DNA from: Myxococcales bacterium | GTDB lineage: Bacteria > Myxococcota_A > Polyangia > Polyangiales > Polyangiaceae | NCBI GenBank assembly: GCA_016720545.1 | Contig: JADKKK010000004.1 | Location: forward strand, 124,001-188,000 | Direction of reading: 5' to 3' | DNA: 64,000 nt | Shown here: positions 23,798 to 33,500 of the stretch, one piece after another | Layout of the letters: each line of letters begins with the position of its first letter | How positions within the stretch are numbered: the first letter of the stretch is position 1 | Notes under the pieces: generated by a model | Database searches by the model: none | Told to the model about the DNA's origin: nothing | Seen by the model: the letters and a program-made list of their open reading frames with translations, nothing else | Program-made: the position numbers and the translations under genes

Positions 23798-26446
23798 TCA
23801 GGGCTTGACGATGTCGGCCGCGCCTCGAGGGTAGATCTTCCGGTTCGAGAACGAGAAGCCGCCGACGCCGACGACCTTGGTGAGCACCTGGCCCTTCAGG
23901 AATCCAGGGATGGGCTGGGGCGGCGGCGCGGCCGAGGTGCCCACGCCGTAGCGCGAGTAGATCTCGTCGTCGATGCGCAAGTTGCCTGTCACGACGAGCT
24001 CGTAGAACGGCCCCGTGTCGGGGTTGTCGTTCAAGATGGTGACGTTGTCGAGCTGGAGCAGCATGTTCTCCAGCCCCTCGGCGGAGGTGGCCGTGTTGCC
24101 GTACTCGGCGGCGGTCACCACGACCGGGCTGAACGGGAGCGTGGTCTGGTTGCCCGTGGTCTGCAGGGACGCGACCGTGATGGTGCTGATGCCGAAGACC
24201 TCGGTGTACACGCCCGTGACGGTGATCTCGTTGCCCACCGAGACCCCCGTCGCGAACGAGTCGGTGAGGAGCGTGATGCCCGAGAACGGCACGGGCGTGG
24301 CGTTCGCTTCCTGTAGCCAGAGGCGATCGCTCGTCTTCTTGCCGATGACCCTGCCCCCCGCGAGCGAGACGATCGTGCCCACCTTGGGGTGCTTCACGAG
24401 CGCCGGGTTGCGCACGTCGACGATGGTGCTCGCGCACGGGACGGCGCCCGGGTTCGCCTCGGAGCACCCGTCGCACGCGTCGCCGCGGCCGTCTTTGTCG
24501 GCGTCTTCTTGCCCCGCGTTCGCGAGGCGAGGGCAGTTGTCGAGCGCGTTGGGCACGCCGTCGCCGTCGACGTCGCCGGCCACGAGCTGCTCGCACTTCT
24601 GGGTGGGGTCGTTTGGGCAGACATCGCACGCGTCGCCGACGCCGTCCTTGTCGGAGTCGGCCTGCACCGCGTCGGGGTCGAGCGGCCGCACCGGGTTGAA
24701 CACGTCGACGCAGTTGTCCGAGATGTCGGGGACGCCGTCGCCGTCCTTGTCTTCCGGGGTGATGCCCTTCGGGTACGCGCTCCGGAAGGGCACGCAGCTC
24801 GGCTCGTTCTTCGGGGGAGCGTCTTTGCAGGAGAACAGCGGATAGATGGCCTCGCCCGCGGTGCGGAGGGTCTCGAGGGTGTAGGGCGTCGTGGAGGTGC
24901 CCGCGTCGATGCACGCGCGCTTCTGCTTGCCACACACGCCGCCCGCCATCGCGGCGCAGCGATCGCCGCCGCTGGGCAGGAAGGGGCCCTGGGTGAAGAG
25001 CCCTTCGTCTCCGTACATCGCCTTGCCGCCGCGGAGCACGAGCGCCACGTCTTCCACGCCGCCTTCGAGCACGGCGCGGTGGTCTTTCGCCTTCGAGCCG
25101 TCGTAGACCGCGAGATCGGCGAGGTAACCCACCTTCAGCGCGCCAATGACCGTGCCCGCTCCCACGGCCGCCGCCGCGTTCTCGGTGACCATTCGCCACA
25201 TGTCGGCGTCGGTGAAGTGTTTGCCGTAGTACTTCTGGTTGAGCTCGTCGGCGCAACGCAGCTCGCGCGACATGTTCATGGACCCCGACACGACCCAGTC
25301 GGTGCCGAGCGCGATGGGCACCCCCGCCATGTCGAGCATCACGATGGGCGCGGTGTCGCCGTAGAGGTCCACGTTGGAGCGCGGAGACCAGACGACGCTG
25401 GACTGCGATCCGCGCAACAGGGCTCCCTCCTTCGGGGTGGCCGCCACGGCATGGATGACCGCCGTCTGCGGCTTCAGCAGATCGTAGCGTCCCTCTTCTC
25501 CGGCGCACACGAGCTCGTTCTTCGCCTCGAGGTCGATGCCCTCGCCGATGTGCGGAAGGTAGCCGCCCAGCTGATCGACCGAAGCCGACGTGGTGCGGCC
25601 CGTGTCGTACTCGCAACCGGTCGGGCGGAGCTTGCCCGGCAGGGGGAACACGTCGGAGTCGGCGATCTGGATGGGCATCCCCTCCAGGGTCTGCGCGTCG
25701 TCGTCGGCGTTCCGCGCGAGGCCGGTGACCCCGCCGCCGCCCGCGATCGTGGTCGTCCCGCTCATGAGGTAGCGGAGCTCGGCGTACGCCTGGAGCGTGT
25801 TGTTGGCGCCGCTGGCGTAGGCGAGGCGTGGCCCACCCCGCGAGCCCTGCCAATCGGCGCGGTGGTAGTAGCGCGTCTGGCCGTGCGACACCGGCGCGTT
25901 GTTCGCGTACGTGAGGTGCTCGTGGGGGTTCACGAGGCCTGGCGAGACCACCCCGTCGGGGCAGGTCACGATCGACGCGTCGGCGTACGCGGGGGTGCTC
26001 GCGCAGTCGCACCCGACGCAGGCGATCTTGCCGTCCGAGATCAGCACCTCGCCTCGGTGGAACGTCTCGCCCGGGCCGAGGACCGTGCCCTGCACGACCA
26101 CGTGCCCCACGCCGGTGCCGGTCTTGGTGACGGCGCACACCGCGCCGCCGGCGCCGGGGAACGCGGGGCGGCCGCACTCGGTCACCTTCGGCTGCGGGTT
26201 CTTGCTCGCGTGGGGCTCGACCTTCGGCGGGGGCACGAACACGCCGCTGTCGCCGTCAGGATCGCCGGCGTCGCGCCGACTGGGATCGACGGGCGTGTCA
26301 CGCGTGTCCTCGCGGCACGAGGCGCCGGCCACCGCGCACACGACCCCCACCGTGCCGAGCGAGAGCCGCGCGCCGAGCGCGAGGCGCGACAGGAGGCGAG
26401 GCGCGAGCGAGGCTCGCGCGAGGCGAGCGGAGAGCGGAGCGGGCAT
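23798..26446 (-). CDS. Amidohydrolase-family lipoprotein with thrombospondin type 3 repeats and C-terminal beta domain
   Basis: 882 residues from ATG 26446 (GAGGACCC upstream). The long signal peptide ends CAVAGASC. An amidohydrolase-like region (about 85-480) shows GEVLISDGKIACVG, VVSPGLVNPHEHLTYANNAP (HxH-type metal site), a later IALGTDW (Asp) and GYLADLAVYDG. From about 570 to 690 come calcium-binding thrombospondin type 3 repeats (DKDGDGVPDISDNC, DSDKDGVGDACDVCP, DVDGDGVPNALDNCP, DADKDGRGDACDGC). The last 190 residues look like a beta-rich domain (DFVGVY-like VGNEITVTGVYTEVFG). It is probably an outer-membrane or secreted calcium-stabilised hydrolase; the substrate is unknown. Confidence 0.8.
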   Translation of the reverse strand: MPAPLSARLARASLAPRLLSRLALGARLSLGTVGVVCAVAGASCREDTRDTPVDPSRRDAGDPDGDSGVFVPPPKVEPHASKNPQPKVTECGRPAFPGAGGAVCAVTKTGTGVGHVVVQGTVLGPGETFHRGEVLISDGKIACVGCDCASTPAYADASIVTCPDGVVSPGLVNPHEHLTYANNAPVSHGQTRYYHRADWQGSRGGPRLAYASGANNTLQAYAELRYLMSGTTTIAGGGGVTGLARNADDDAQTLEGMPIQIADSDVFPLPGKLRPTGCEYDTGRTTSASVDQLGGYLPHIGEGIDLEAKNELVCAGEEGRYDLLKPQTAVIHAVAATPKEGALLRGSQSSVVWSPRSNVDLYGDTAPIVMLDMAGVPIALGTDWVVSGSMNMSRELRCADELNQKYYGKHFTDADMWRMVTENAAAAVGAGTVIGALKVGYLADLAVYDGSKAKDHRAVLEGGVEDVALVLRGGKAMYGDEGLFTQGPFLPSGGDRCAAMAGGVCGKQKRACIDAGTSTTPYTLETLRTAGEAIYPLFSCKDAPPKNEPSCVPFRSAYPKGITPEDKDGDGVPDISDNCVDVFNPVRPLDPDAVQADSDKDGVGDACDVCPNDPTQKCEQLVAGDVDGDGVPNALDNCPRLANAGQEDADKDGRGDACDGCSEANPGAVPCASTIVDVRNPALVKHPKVGTIVSLAGGRVIGKKTSDRLWLQEANATPVPFSGITLLTDSFATGVSVGNEITVTGVYTEVFGISTITVASLQTTGNQTTLPFSPVVVTAAEYGNTATSAEGLENMLLQLDNVTILNDNPDTGPFYELVVTGNLRIDDEIYSRYGVGTSAAPPPQPIPGFLKGQVLTKVVGVGGFSFSNRKIYPRGAADIVKP

Positions 26447-26553
26447 GGGTCCTCGGAGGCTCAAGGAAAAGGGTCGCGGCGCCCGGTCGGGCGTCGGTCG
26501 GCCCATCATTGTGACCGGTTCGCGACCCCACCGCACGGAATCTCACCCGACCT

Positions 26554-27633
26554 TCAACGAGACGGAGCAGGAACGTGGAGCCGACCCAGGATCGCGGCGA
26601 GGCCTTCCTTCAGCGGGGGGCGCCAGAGCTGGAGGAGGTGGCCGCCGCCGCATACGTCGAGGCGCGCGCCGAGGTGCCCGGCGATGCGCTCGGCGTGGTC
26701 CACGCCCGTGATGGCGTCGAAGTCGGCGCCGATGACGAACGCGCGGTCGGGCGCCACGAGCGACGGGCGCGTGTAGGGGCTGACGATCGCGTTCGCGCGC
26801 TCGAACGCCGCGTGCAGCGCGCTCGCGGCCGCCCCCTCGCCGAGCTCCCCGTGGTCACGCGCGAAGTCGGCCACGGAGGCGAGCGGCACGACGGGGACGG
26901 CGAAGGCCAGGTCGCGCTCGAGCGTGGCGAGCAGCGCCGTCGTGTAGCCGCCGAGGCTCGTGCCGACGACGCCGACCCACGGCGCGCCGCGCGCCCGCAG
27001 GTGCGTGATGAGTACACGCAAATCGCGAATGATCTGCCGAAAGCCCTCGTTCGTGAGGGCCGGATCGGCGCTCGGGAACGGAGGTGGCCCGCCACCCCGC
27101 GCGCCGCGCACCGCGTGGTGGGGCAGCACGGGGAGGGCTACGTCGAGCCCGCGAGAGAAGAACCAGTCGACCGGGAACTTGCGGCTCTCGATGGCGTAGT
27201 GTCCGCCGAGATAGCCGTGGATGCACACGACCACGGGCCTGCCCGCGCCGCCGCTGAGGAGTCGCGCGCGGGCGGTGAGGTTCTCGCGGCGGGCCCGCAT
27301 CGGATCGCGCATGGACGGGAGCCAGGCCGGCTCGTCGCTCGGCCACGAGAGCTCGAAGGTGCCTGCGTTGCGGTCGGTCGTCCGCCCGCGCAACGCGGCC
27401 ACGAGCACCTCGTTGACCGGCGCTGGGGCGGGCGGCGCGAAGAACCCACGGGCGTCGCCCTCGAGCGCGGGCGCGTAGGCCTCGGCCGCAGCCTCCAGAA
27501 GTCCGAGGCGCTGGTCGGCCGACACCCCGAGCCGCGCGGCTTGGGCGCGGGCGCCGCGCAAGTGCACCGCGCTCACGACCGCGCGGTCGAGGGCCTTCGC
27601 CGCGACCCCAACGAACCTGCGACCCAGGCTCAT
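26554..27633 (-). CDS. Alpha/beta hydrolase
   Basis: 359 residues from ATG 27633, which overlaps the DCC gene's stop as ATGA. Core motifs are VVVCIHGYLGGHY (oxyanion strand), VGVVGTSLGGYTTALLATL (nucleophile Ser in GTSLGG), ITGVDHAERIAGHLGARLDVCGGGHLLQLW (acid and His). The N-terminal 100 residues are helical. The frame stays open far upstream to 28053, but that extension is the shadow of the DCC gene. Translational coupling to the DCC protein suggests a joint role, possibly in membrane or lipid chemistry, but the substrate is unknown. Confidence 0.8.
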   Translation of the reverse strand: MSLGRRFVGVAAKALDRAVVSAVHLRGARAQAARLGVSADQRLGLLEAAAEAYAPALEGDARGFFAPPAPAPVNEVLVAALRGRTTDRNAGTFELSWPSDEPAWLPSMRDPMRARRENLTARARLLSGGAGRPVVVCIHGYLGGHYAIESRKFPVDWFFSRGLDVALPVLPHHAVRGARGGGPPPFPSADPALTNEGFRQIIRDLRVLITHLRARGAPWVGVVGTSLGGYTTALLATLERDLAFAVPVVPLASVADFARDHGELGEGAAASALHAAFERANAIVSPYTRPSLVAPDRAFVIGADFDAITGVDHAERIAGHLGARLDVCGGGHLLQLWRPPLKEGLAAILGRLHVPAPSR

Positions 27634-28037
27634 GACAGGAACCTCTTCTTCAACTCGGGAGTGGGGACCCGGCACGCCTCGGTCTTGCCGAACCAGCGGT
27701 ACCGGTTCCTGGCGATCAAATAGTACACGATGTCGCGCACGAACCAGGGCACGACCAAGAGCGTGGCGAACAGCGGCCACGGGAACGCGAGCCTCGCCGC
27801 GATGCGAAGGGCGGCGCCCGAGCCGTCGTGGGCGCGCCCGTTCGCTACGAGCACGATCGAGTCGGGATCGCTCTCCGGCAAGGCGATGCCGTGCTCCGTC
27901 AGCAGCGCGCGCCCGGCCTCCGACTGGATGGACGCGAAGCGAAGGCGCTCGTTCGGATCGCGATCGATCATGAAGTGGACCGCGCCGTTGCAGAGGTTGC
28001 AGACGCCGTCGAACAGCACCACTGCGCCCTCGCTCAT
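27630..28037 (-). CDS. DCC-family thiol-disulfide oxidoreductase-like protein
   Basis: 135 residues from ATG 28037. The family signature VLFDGVCNLCNGAVHFMIDRDP is complete, with the CxxC pair at the start of the fold. RFASIQSEAGRALL and the C-terminal AARLAFPWPLFATLLVVPWFVRDIVYYLIARNRYRWFG are standard DUF393 (DCC) features; the last forms one or two hydrophobic helices. The biochemical role of the family is poorly known. It overlaps the alpha/beta hydrolase by 4 bp (ATGA). Confidence 0.9.
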   Translation of the reverse strand: MSEGAVVLFDGVCNLCNGAVHFMIDRDPNERLRFASIQSEAGRALLTEHGIALPESDPDSIVLVANGRAHDGSGAALRIAARLAFPWPLFATLLVVPWFVRDIVYYLIARNRYRWFGKTEACRVPTPELKKRFLS

Positions 28038-28177
28038 CCTGGAACTCTGGCACTCCCCGGGCCGCTTGTCACCGCCCACGCTCGCGTCCCGACCCGCGCC
28101 GGCTGTAGACTCGTTCGAGGCGCGAGGCAGGCGCCCGCCCACGTGAGGCGAGCGCGAAGGGGACCGGAGGTGGGAAC

Positions 28178-29485
28178 GTGAAGAGCGCGTGCTTGATTGG
28201 CGCCGGGTCGTCCGGGATCGCGGTCGCGAAGGCGCTCCACGAGCGCGGCGTGCCCTTCGACGCCTTCGAGGCGAGCGATCGGGTTGGGGGCAACTGGGTG
28301 TTCGGCAACAAGAACGGGATGAGCTCGGCCTACAAGGGCCTGCACATCAACACTTCGCGCGCGCGTATGGAGTACTCCGATTTCCCCATGCCCCCGGGCA
28401 CGCCCCATTTCCCGCACCACTCGACGATCGCGGCGTATTTCGAGGCCTACATCGACCGGTTCGGGCTCCGCGACAAGATCGCCTTCGAGACCCGGGTCGC
28501 GCGGGTCGAGAAGCGCGGCCCCTATGCCTACGAGGTCGCGCTCTCCACCGGCGAGACGCGGCGCTACGACGCGGTGATCGTCGCCAATGGCCACCACTGG
28601 GACCCGCTCTGGCCCGAGCCGGCGTTCCCCGGAACGCTCGCGGGGCAGGTGCTGCACTCACACGACTACAAGGAACCGGCGCCCTTCGCGGGCAAGCGCG
28701 TCGTCGTGCTCGGGATGGGCAACAGCGCCATGGACATCGCCGTCGAGCTCTCGCACGTCGCGGATCGGGTGTTCCTCGCGGCGCGGCGTGGCGCGCACGT
28801 CGTACCGAAGCTCTTGTTTGGCGTGCCGCTCGACCAGGTGTTCACCTCGACCCGGGTGCCGCGCCGCCTGCGCCTCTTGCTCGGGGGCGCGGCGCTTCGC
28901 GCGGCTGTGGGCGACGTGACGCGGTACGGGCTGCCGAAGCCCGATCACGCGCTCGGAGAGGCCCACCCCACGATCTCGAGCCGAATCCTCGACCGCCTCG
29001 CGCACGGCGCCGTGACGCCCAAGCCGAACCTCGAGCGCCTCGACGGCGGCGAGGTGGTGTTCGTCGACGGCTCGCGCGAGCGGGTCGACGCGGTCATCTA
29101 CGCGACGGGCTACAAGGTCACGTTCCCGTTCTTCGACGAGTCGTTCGTGTCGGCCAAGGACAACGAGCTGCCGCTCTACAAGCGGGTGTTCCATCCCGAG
29201 CACGAGGGCCTCGCGTTCGCGGGCCTGCTGCAGCCGCTGGGCGCGATCATGCCGCTGGCCGAGGCTCAGGGGCTGTGGCTCGCGGAGGTGCTCGCGGGCG
29301 CCTGCGCGCTGCCCGATCGGCGCGCCATGGACGCCGCGATCGCGCGCGAGCGGGCCCAGCTGCGCGCGCGCTACGTGCGCTCGAAGCGGCACACGATGCA
29401 GGTCGACTTCGACGAGTATCTCGAGGACGTGCACACCGAGATCGCGCGCGGACGGCGCCGGGCCGGGGCCGCCGCGCGCGGCTGA
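28178..29485 (+). CDS. Flavin-containing monooxygenase
   Basis: 435 residues; GTG 28178 is preceded by CCGGAGGTGGGAAC. FAD-binding GAGSSG (8-13), the FMO identifying region PAFPGTLAGQVLHSHDYK, and the NADPH-binding VLGMGNSAMD (about 178-187) are all present, followed by YATGYKVTFPF. Such enzymes oxygenate soft nucleophiles or catalyse Baeyer-Villiger reactions using NADPH and O2. The length is normal for bacterial members. It is convergent with the DHOD-like gene, separated by a compact hairpin. Confidence 0.92.
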   Translation: MKSACLIGAGSSGIAVAKALHERGVPFDAFEASDRVGGNWVFGNKNGMSSAYKGLHINTSRARMEYSDFPMPPGTPHFPHHSTIAAYFEAYIDRFGLRDKIAFETRVARVEKRGPYAYEVALSTGETRRYDAVIVANGHHWDPLWPEPAFPGTLAGQVLHSHDYKEPAPFAGKRVVVLGMGNSAMDIAVELSHVADRVFLAARRGAHVVPKLLFGVPLDQVFTSTRVPRRLRLLLGGAALRAAVGDVTRYGLPKPDHALGEAHPTISSRILDRLAHGAVTPKPNLERLDGGEVVFVDGSRERVDAVIYATGYKVTFPFFDESFVSAKDNELPLYKRVFHPEHEGLAFAGLLQPLGAIMPLAEAQGLWLAEVLAGACALPDRRAMDAAIARERAQLRARYVRSKRHTMQVDFDEYLEDVHTEIARGRRRAGAAARG

Positions 29486-29491
29486 TCCCCT

Positions 29492-29508
29492 CGCCGGCCC
29501 TGCCGGCG
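29492..29508. terminator. Compact hairpin between convergent genes
   Basis: CGCCGGC, loop CCT, GCCGGCG: a perfect 7-bp stem in the 26-bp gap between the monooxygenase stop (29485) and the DHOD-like stop (29512). It lacks T-tracts but is well placed to act in both directions. Confidence 0.55.
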
Positions 29509-29511
29509 CAA

Positions 29512-30510
29512 TCACCGGTGCGCGCCCCGCGCGCCCATCACGTTGAGGTAATTCGCCCGCTCGAACGCCGAGGGATCGCGCACACGGCCGTGGCTCATCG
29601 CGCCGCGCACCTCGCAGAGGTCGGTCGCGCCCCGGCTCTCCATCCACCGGGAGAGCCCCTGCACGAGGCGGTGCGCGTGCTCGGGGCCGTGGCGAAGGAG
29701 CGACGAAGCCACCATGACGACGTCTGCGCCGGCGAGGATGTATTTGATCACCTCTTCGGGGCCGTCCACCCCGCGCGTCGCCGCGAGTGACGCGCGAACC
29801 CGCCCGTGGAGCAGGCCTATCCACAGGAGAGGGAGGCGGATCTCGTCGGGCGAGCCGAGGTGCCGCGTCGGGAGGAGCTCGAGCCGCTCGATGTCGACGT
29901 CGGGCTGGTAGAAGCGGTTGAACAGCACGAGCCCGTCGGCGCCGGCCTCATCGAGCCGCGTCGCCATGTGGCCCATCGCGCTGAAGAAGGGGCTCAGCTT
30001 GAGCGAGACGGGGATGGATACTGCGCCCTTCACCGCGGCGAGGATATCGAAATAACGCTGCTCGACCTCGGCCCCCGAGACCCGCAGGTCGGCCTCCACC
30101 GAGTAGATGTTGAGCTCCACGGCGGAGGCGCCGGCCTGTTCGACCTGCTTCGCGTAGTCGACCCACCCCTCGGGAGACACGCAGTTCAGGCTGGCGATAA
30201 TCGGGATATGAAGCGCCGCCCGCGCCATGCGGAGGAGCTCGAGGTAGGCCGTCGGGCCTACGCTGGGTACGTCGAGCTCGGGCAAGTAGCTCGACGACTC
30301 GGCGAAGCTCGAGAGCCCCGCGGACGCCACCTGTGAACGGGCCCGCTCCTCCTCGCGGAGCTGCTCCTCGAAGATCGAGAACATGACCACGGCCGAGGCG
30401 CCGCCGTCCTCGAGGCGCCTCATGCCGTCGAGCGTGGTCGAGAGCGGGGATGCCGCGGCGATCACGGGGTGGCGCAGCGCGAGGCCCATATACGTCGTGT
30501 CGAGCTTCAC
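29512..30510 (-). CDS. Dihydroorotate dehydrogenase-like protein
   Basis: 332 residues from GTG 30510, overlapping the PFOR stop as GTGA. It is a TIM-barrel flavoprotein of the DHOD superfamily: KLDTTYMGLALRHPVIAAASPLS, IIASLNCVSPEGWVDYAKQVEQAGASAVELNIYSVEAD (substrate-loop equivalents), VSLKLSPFFSAMGHMATRLDEAGADGLVLFNRFYQPD and the phosphate-binding GVDGPEEVIKYILAGADVVMVAS. It differs from true PyrD and belongs to the paralogous group often found beside PFOR genes. Its reaction is not established; FMN-dependent redox linked to the ferredoxin pool is inferred from context. Confidence 0.85.
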   Translation of the reverse strand: MKLDTTYMGLALRHPVIAAASPLSTTLDGMRRLEDGGASAVVMFSIFEEQLREEERARSQVASAGLSSFAESSSYLPELDVPSVGPTAYLELLRMARAALHIPIIASLNCVSPEGWVDYAKQVEQAGASAVELNIYSVEADLRVSGAEVEQRYFDILAAVKGAVSIPVSLKLSPFFSAMGHMATRLDEAGADGLVLFNRFYQPDVDIERLELLPTRHLGSPDEIRLPLLWIGLLHGRVRASLAATRGVDGPEEVIKYILAGADVVMVASSLLRHGPEHAHRLVQGLSRWMESRGATDLCEVRGAMSHGRVRDPSAFERANYLNVMGARGAHR

Positions 30511-33500
30511 GGTCGCCTCCGGGCGCCAGCGTGGTGAGGGTCGAATGGCTGCACAGGGTGGAAATGGCTGCCGGCGCGGCTCGCCATCTCCTCGTAGGTC
30601 TCCCACTTCTGGTTGACGATCTCCTGCGCCAGCGCCAGGAGGCGCGCGCTCTCCTCGGGGTGGGCGCGCGCGAGCATCGTGTAGCGGAGCTCTCGCCGGG
30701 CGTACTCCGCGAGCGGGACGCGCGGGCGCGGCGAGTCGAGCACGAAGGGGTTCCGGTCGGTGTCGCGCAGCGCCGGATTGTACCGGAGCAGCGGCCAGTG
30801 ACCGCTGCTGACGGCGAGGTCTTGCTGCTCGAGGCCTCGCGACATGTCGATTCCGTGGGCGATGCAGTGGCTGTAGGCGAGCACGAGCGACGGCCCGGGG
30901 TAGGCCTCCGCCTCGCGGAGGGCGAGGAGGGTGTGCTGAGGGTTCCCTCCCATCGCTACGCGTGCAACATACACGTTTCCGTAGGAGATGGCCTGGAGCG
31001 CCAGGTCCTTCTTCACCGACTGCTTGCCACCGGCGGCGAACTTGGCGACCGCGCCGAGGGGCGTGGCCTTCGACATTTGCCCGCCGGTGTTCGAGTACAC
31101 CTCGGTGTCGAGCACGAGCACGTTCACGTCGCGCCCGCTCGCGAGCACGTGGTCGACCCCGGACGAGCCGATGTCGTAGGCCCACCCATCGCCGCCCACG
31201 ATCCACACGCTGCGCCGCACGAGGTGGCCTATCACCGAGAGCAGCTCGCGGGCCGGCTCCGAGTCCAACGCGAGCAGCTTGGCCTTCGCCGCGGCCACCC
31301 GCTCGCGCTGGAGGCGGAGCTCGGACTCGGTGCGTTGGGGCGCCGAGGCGAGGTCGTGGACGAGGTCGTCGCCGAGCGTCGCGGCGAGGGACCGCAAGAG
31401 CCGCAGGGCCGTGGCGAGGTGAGCGTCGCCGGCGAGCCGGAACCCGAGGCCGAACTCGGCGTTGTCCTCGAAGAGCGAGTTCGACCACGCCGGTCCGCGA
31501 CCGTCTGCGTTCGTGGTCCACGGGGTCGTCGGCAGATTCCCACCGTAGATCGACGAGCATCCCGTGGCGTTGGCCACGAGCAGGCGGTCGCCGAAGAGCT
31601 GCGAGAGGAGCTTCAAGTAGGGTGTCTCGCCGCAGCCGGCGCACGCGCCCGAGAACTCGAAGAGCGGCTCCAGGAACTGCGCTCCCCGGACCGACGAGAA
31701 GTCGACGCGAGCGCGATCGTTGACGGGCAGCGATTCGAAGAAGGTGATGTTCTCGCGCGCCGCGTCGAGCAGCGGCGCCTTGTCGGTCATCCCGATCGCC
31801 CGCGCGCCGCTCACGAGGAGGCTCCGCGCCGGGCACGCCTCGACACACAACCCGCACCCCGTGCAGTCCTCCACGTACACCTCGAGCGTGTAGCGGGTCT
31901 CGGGGAAGCCGCGCGCGCTGATGGGCGCCGAGCGGAAGGTGGCCGGGGCGTCGGCGAGGGCCGCCGCAGGGTAGAACTTCGCGCGGATCACCGAGTGTGG
32001 GCACACGAACGCGCAGTTGCCGCACTGCACGCACAGGTCGGGCTCCCACTTGGCGACCGAGTCAGAGACGTTCCGCTTCTCCCAGCGCGTGGTGCCTGAG
32101 GGATAGGTGCCGTCGGCCGGCAGCGCGGAGACGGGGAGGGAGTCACCGCGCCCCGCCATCATCGTCGCGGTGACGCGCCGCACGAAGTCCGGCGCAGTGT
32201 CGGGCACGAGCGGCAGCCGCACGCGCGTGGGCTCGTCGGCGAGCGCCTCGGGCACGGCGACCCGCGAGAGCGCGGCGAGGGTGCGATCGATCGCCTCCAC
32301 GTTGCGCCGCACTGCCTCGCGGCCCTTCTTCGCGTAGGTCTTCGCGGCCGCCTCCTTGATCTTGGCGATCGCCTCGTCGCGCGGGAGCACCCGCGAGAGC
32401 GCGAAGAAGCAGGTCTGCATGATGGTGTTGGTGAGGGCCCCCATCCCTGCCTCGCGCGCCGTGCGATTGGCGTCGATGACGTAGAGCGCGGCGCCCCGCT
32501 CCACGATCTGCGCGCGGAGCCGCCGAGGGAGGTGCGCCCACACCTCATCGGGCGGATGGGGCGAGTTCAGGAGGAGCGTCGCGCCGCGCTGCGCATTCTC
32601 GAGTAGGTCCGTTCGCTCGACGAAACCCCACGAGTGACAGGCGACGAAGCTCGGCGAGCGAATCAGGTAGGGCGCGCGGATGGGCCGAGGCCCGAAGCGC
32701 AGATGCGACACCGTACGAGAACCCGACTTCTTGGAGTCGTAGACGAAGTATCCCTGCGCGTGGAGGGCGGTATTCTCGCCGATGATCTTGATGCTGTTCT
32801 TGTTGGCGCCGACCGTGCCGTCGGCGCCAAGGCCGTAGAATACGGCGCGTACCACGTCGTCGTGCTCCAGCTCGAACGTCTCGTCGTACGCGAGGCTCGT
32901 GTGGCTGACGTCGTCGTCGATGCCTATCGTGAAGGGGTGCTTGGGCGTAGGAGCGCGCAGGGTGTCCAGCACGGCCTTGGCCATCGCAGGCGTGAGCTCC
33001 TTCGAGCCCAAGCCGTAGCGACCGCCCACGATGCGCGGCATCGCGAAGGGGAGCGCCCCGCGGGCCGAGGCCTCGGCGAGCGTCGTCACCACGTCGGCGT
33101 AGAGCGGCTCGCCCGTGGAGCCCGGGGCCTTCGTCCGGTCGAGCACGGCGATCGCGCGCACCGTCGGCGGCAGCGCGGCGAGGAAGTGGGGCGCGGAGAA
33201 GGGCAGGCAGAGGCGCACGTGCACGACGCCGCAGCGGTCGCCCCCGCTCGCGAGGTGGAGCGCGGTCTCTCGGAAGGTCTCGGCGGCGGATCCCATGAGC
33301 ACCGCGACCCGCTCGGCCTCCGGGTGGCCCTGATACTCGAACAGCGAGTAGCGGCGTCCGGTGCGCTCGCCGAGCGCCGCCATCGTCTCGGCGACGATCG
33401 TGGGCAGTCGGTCGTAGTAGGGAGTGACCGTCTCGCGCCCCTGGAAATACACGTCCGGGTTCTGCGCCGTGCCCCTCACGAACGGCGTGTCGGGCGAGAG

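Noticed and set aside
26554..28053. A single 499-residue protein covering both the hydrolase and the DCC region
   Set aside because: The N-terminal 140 codons are the antiparallel-frame shadow of the DCC gene; the hydrolase starts at the ATGA overlap at 27633.
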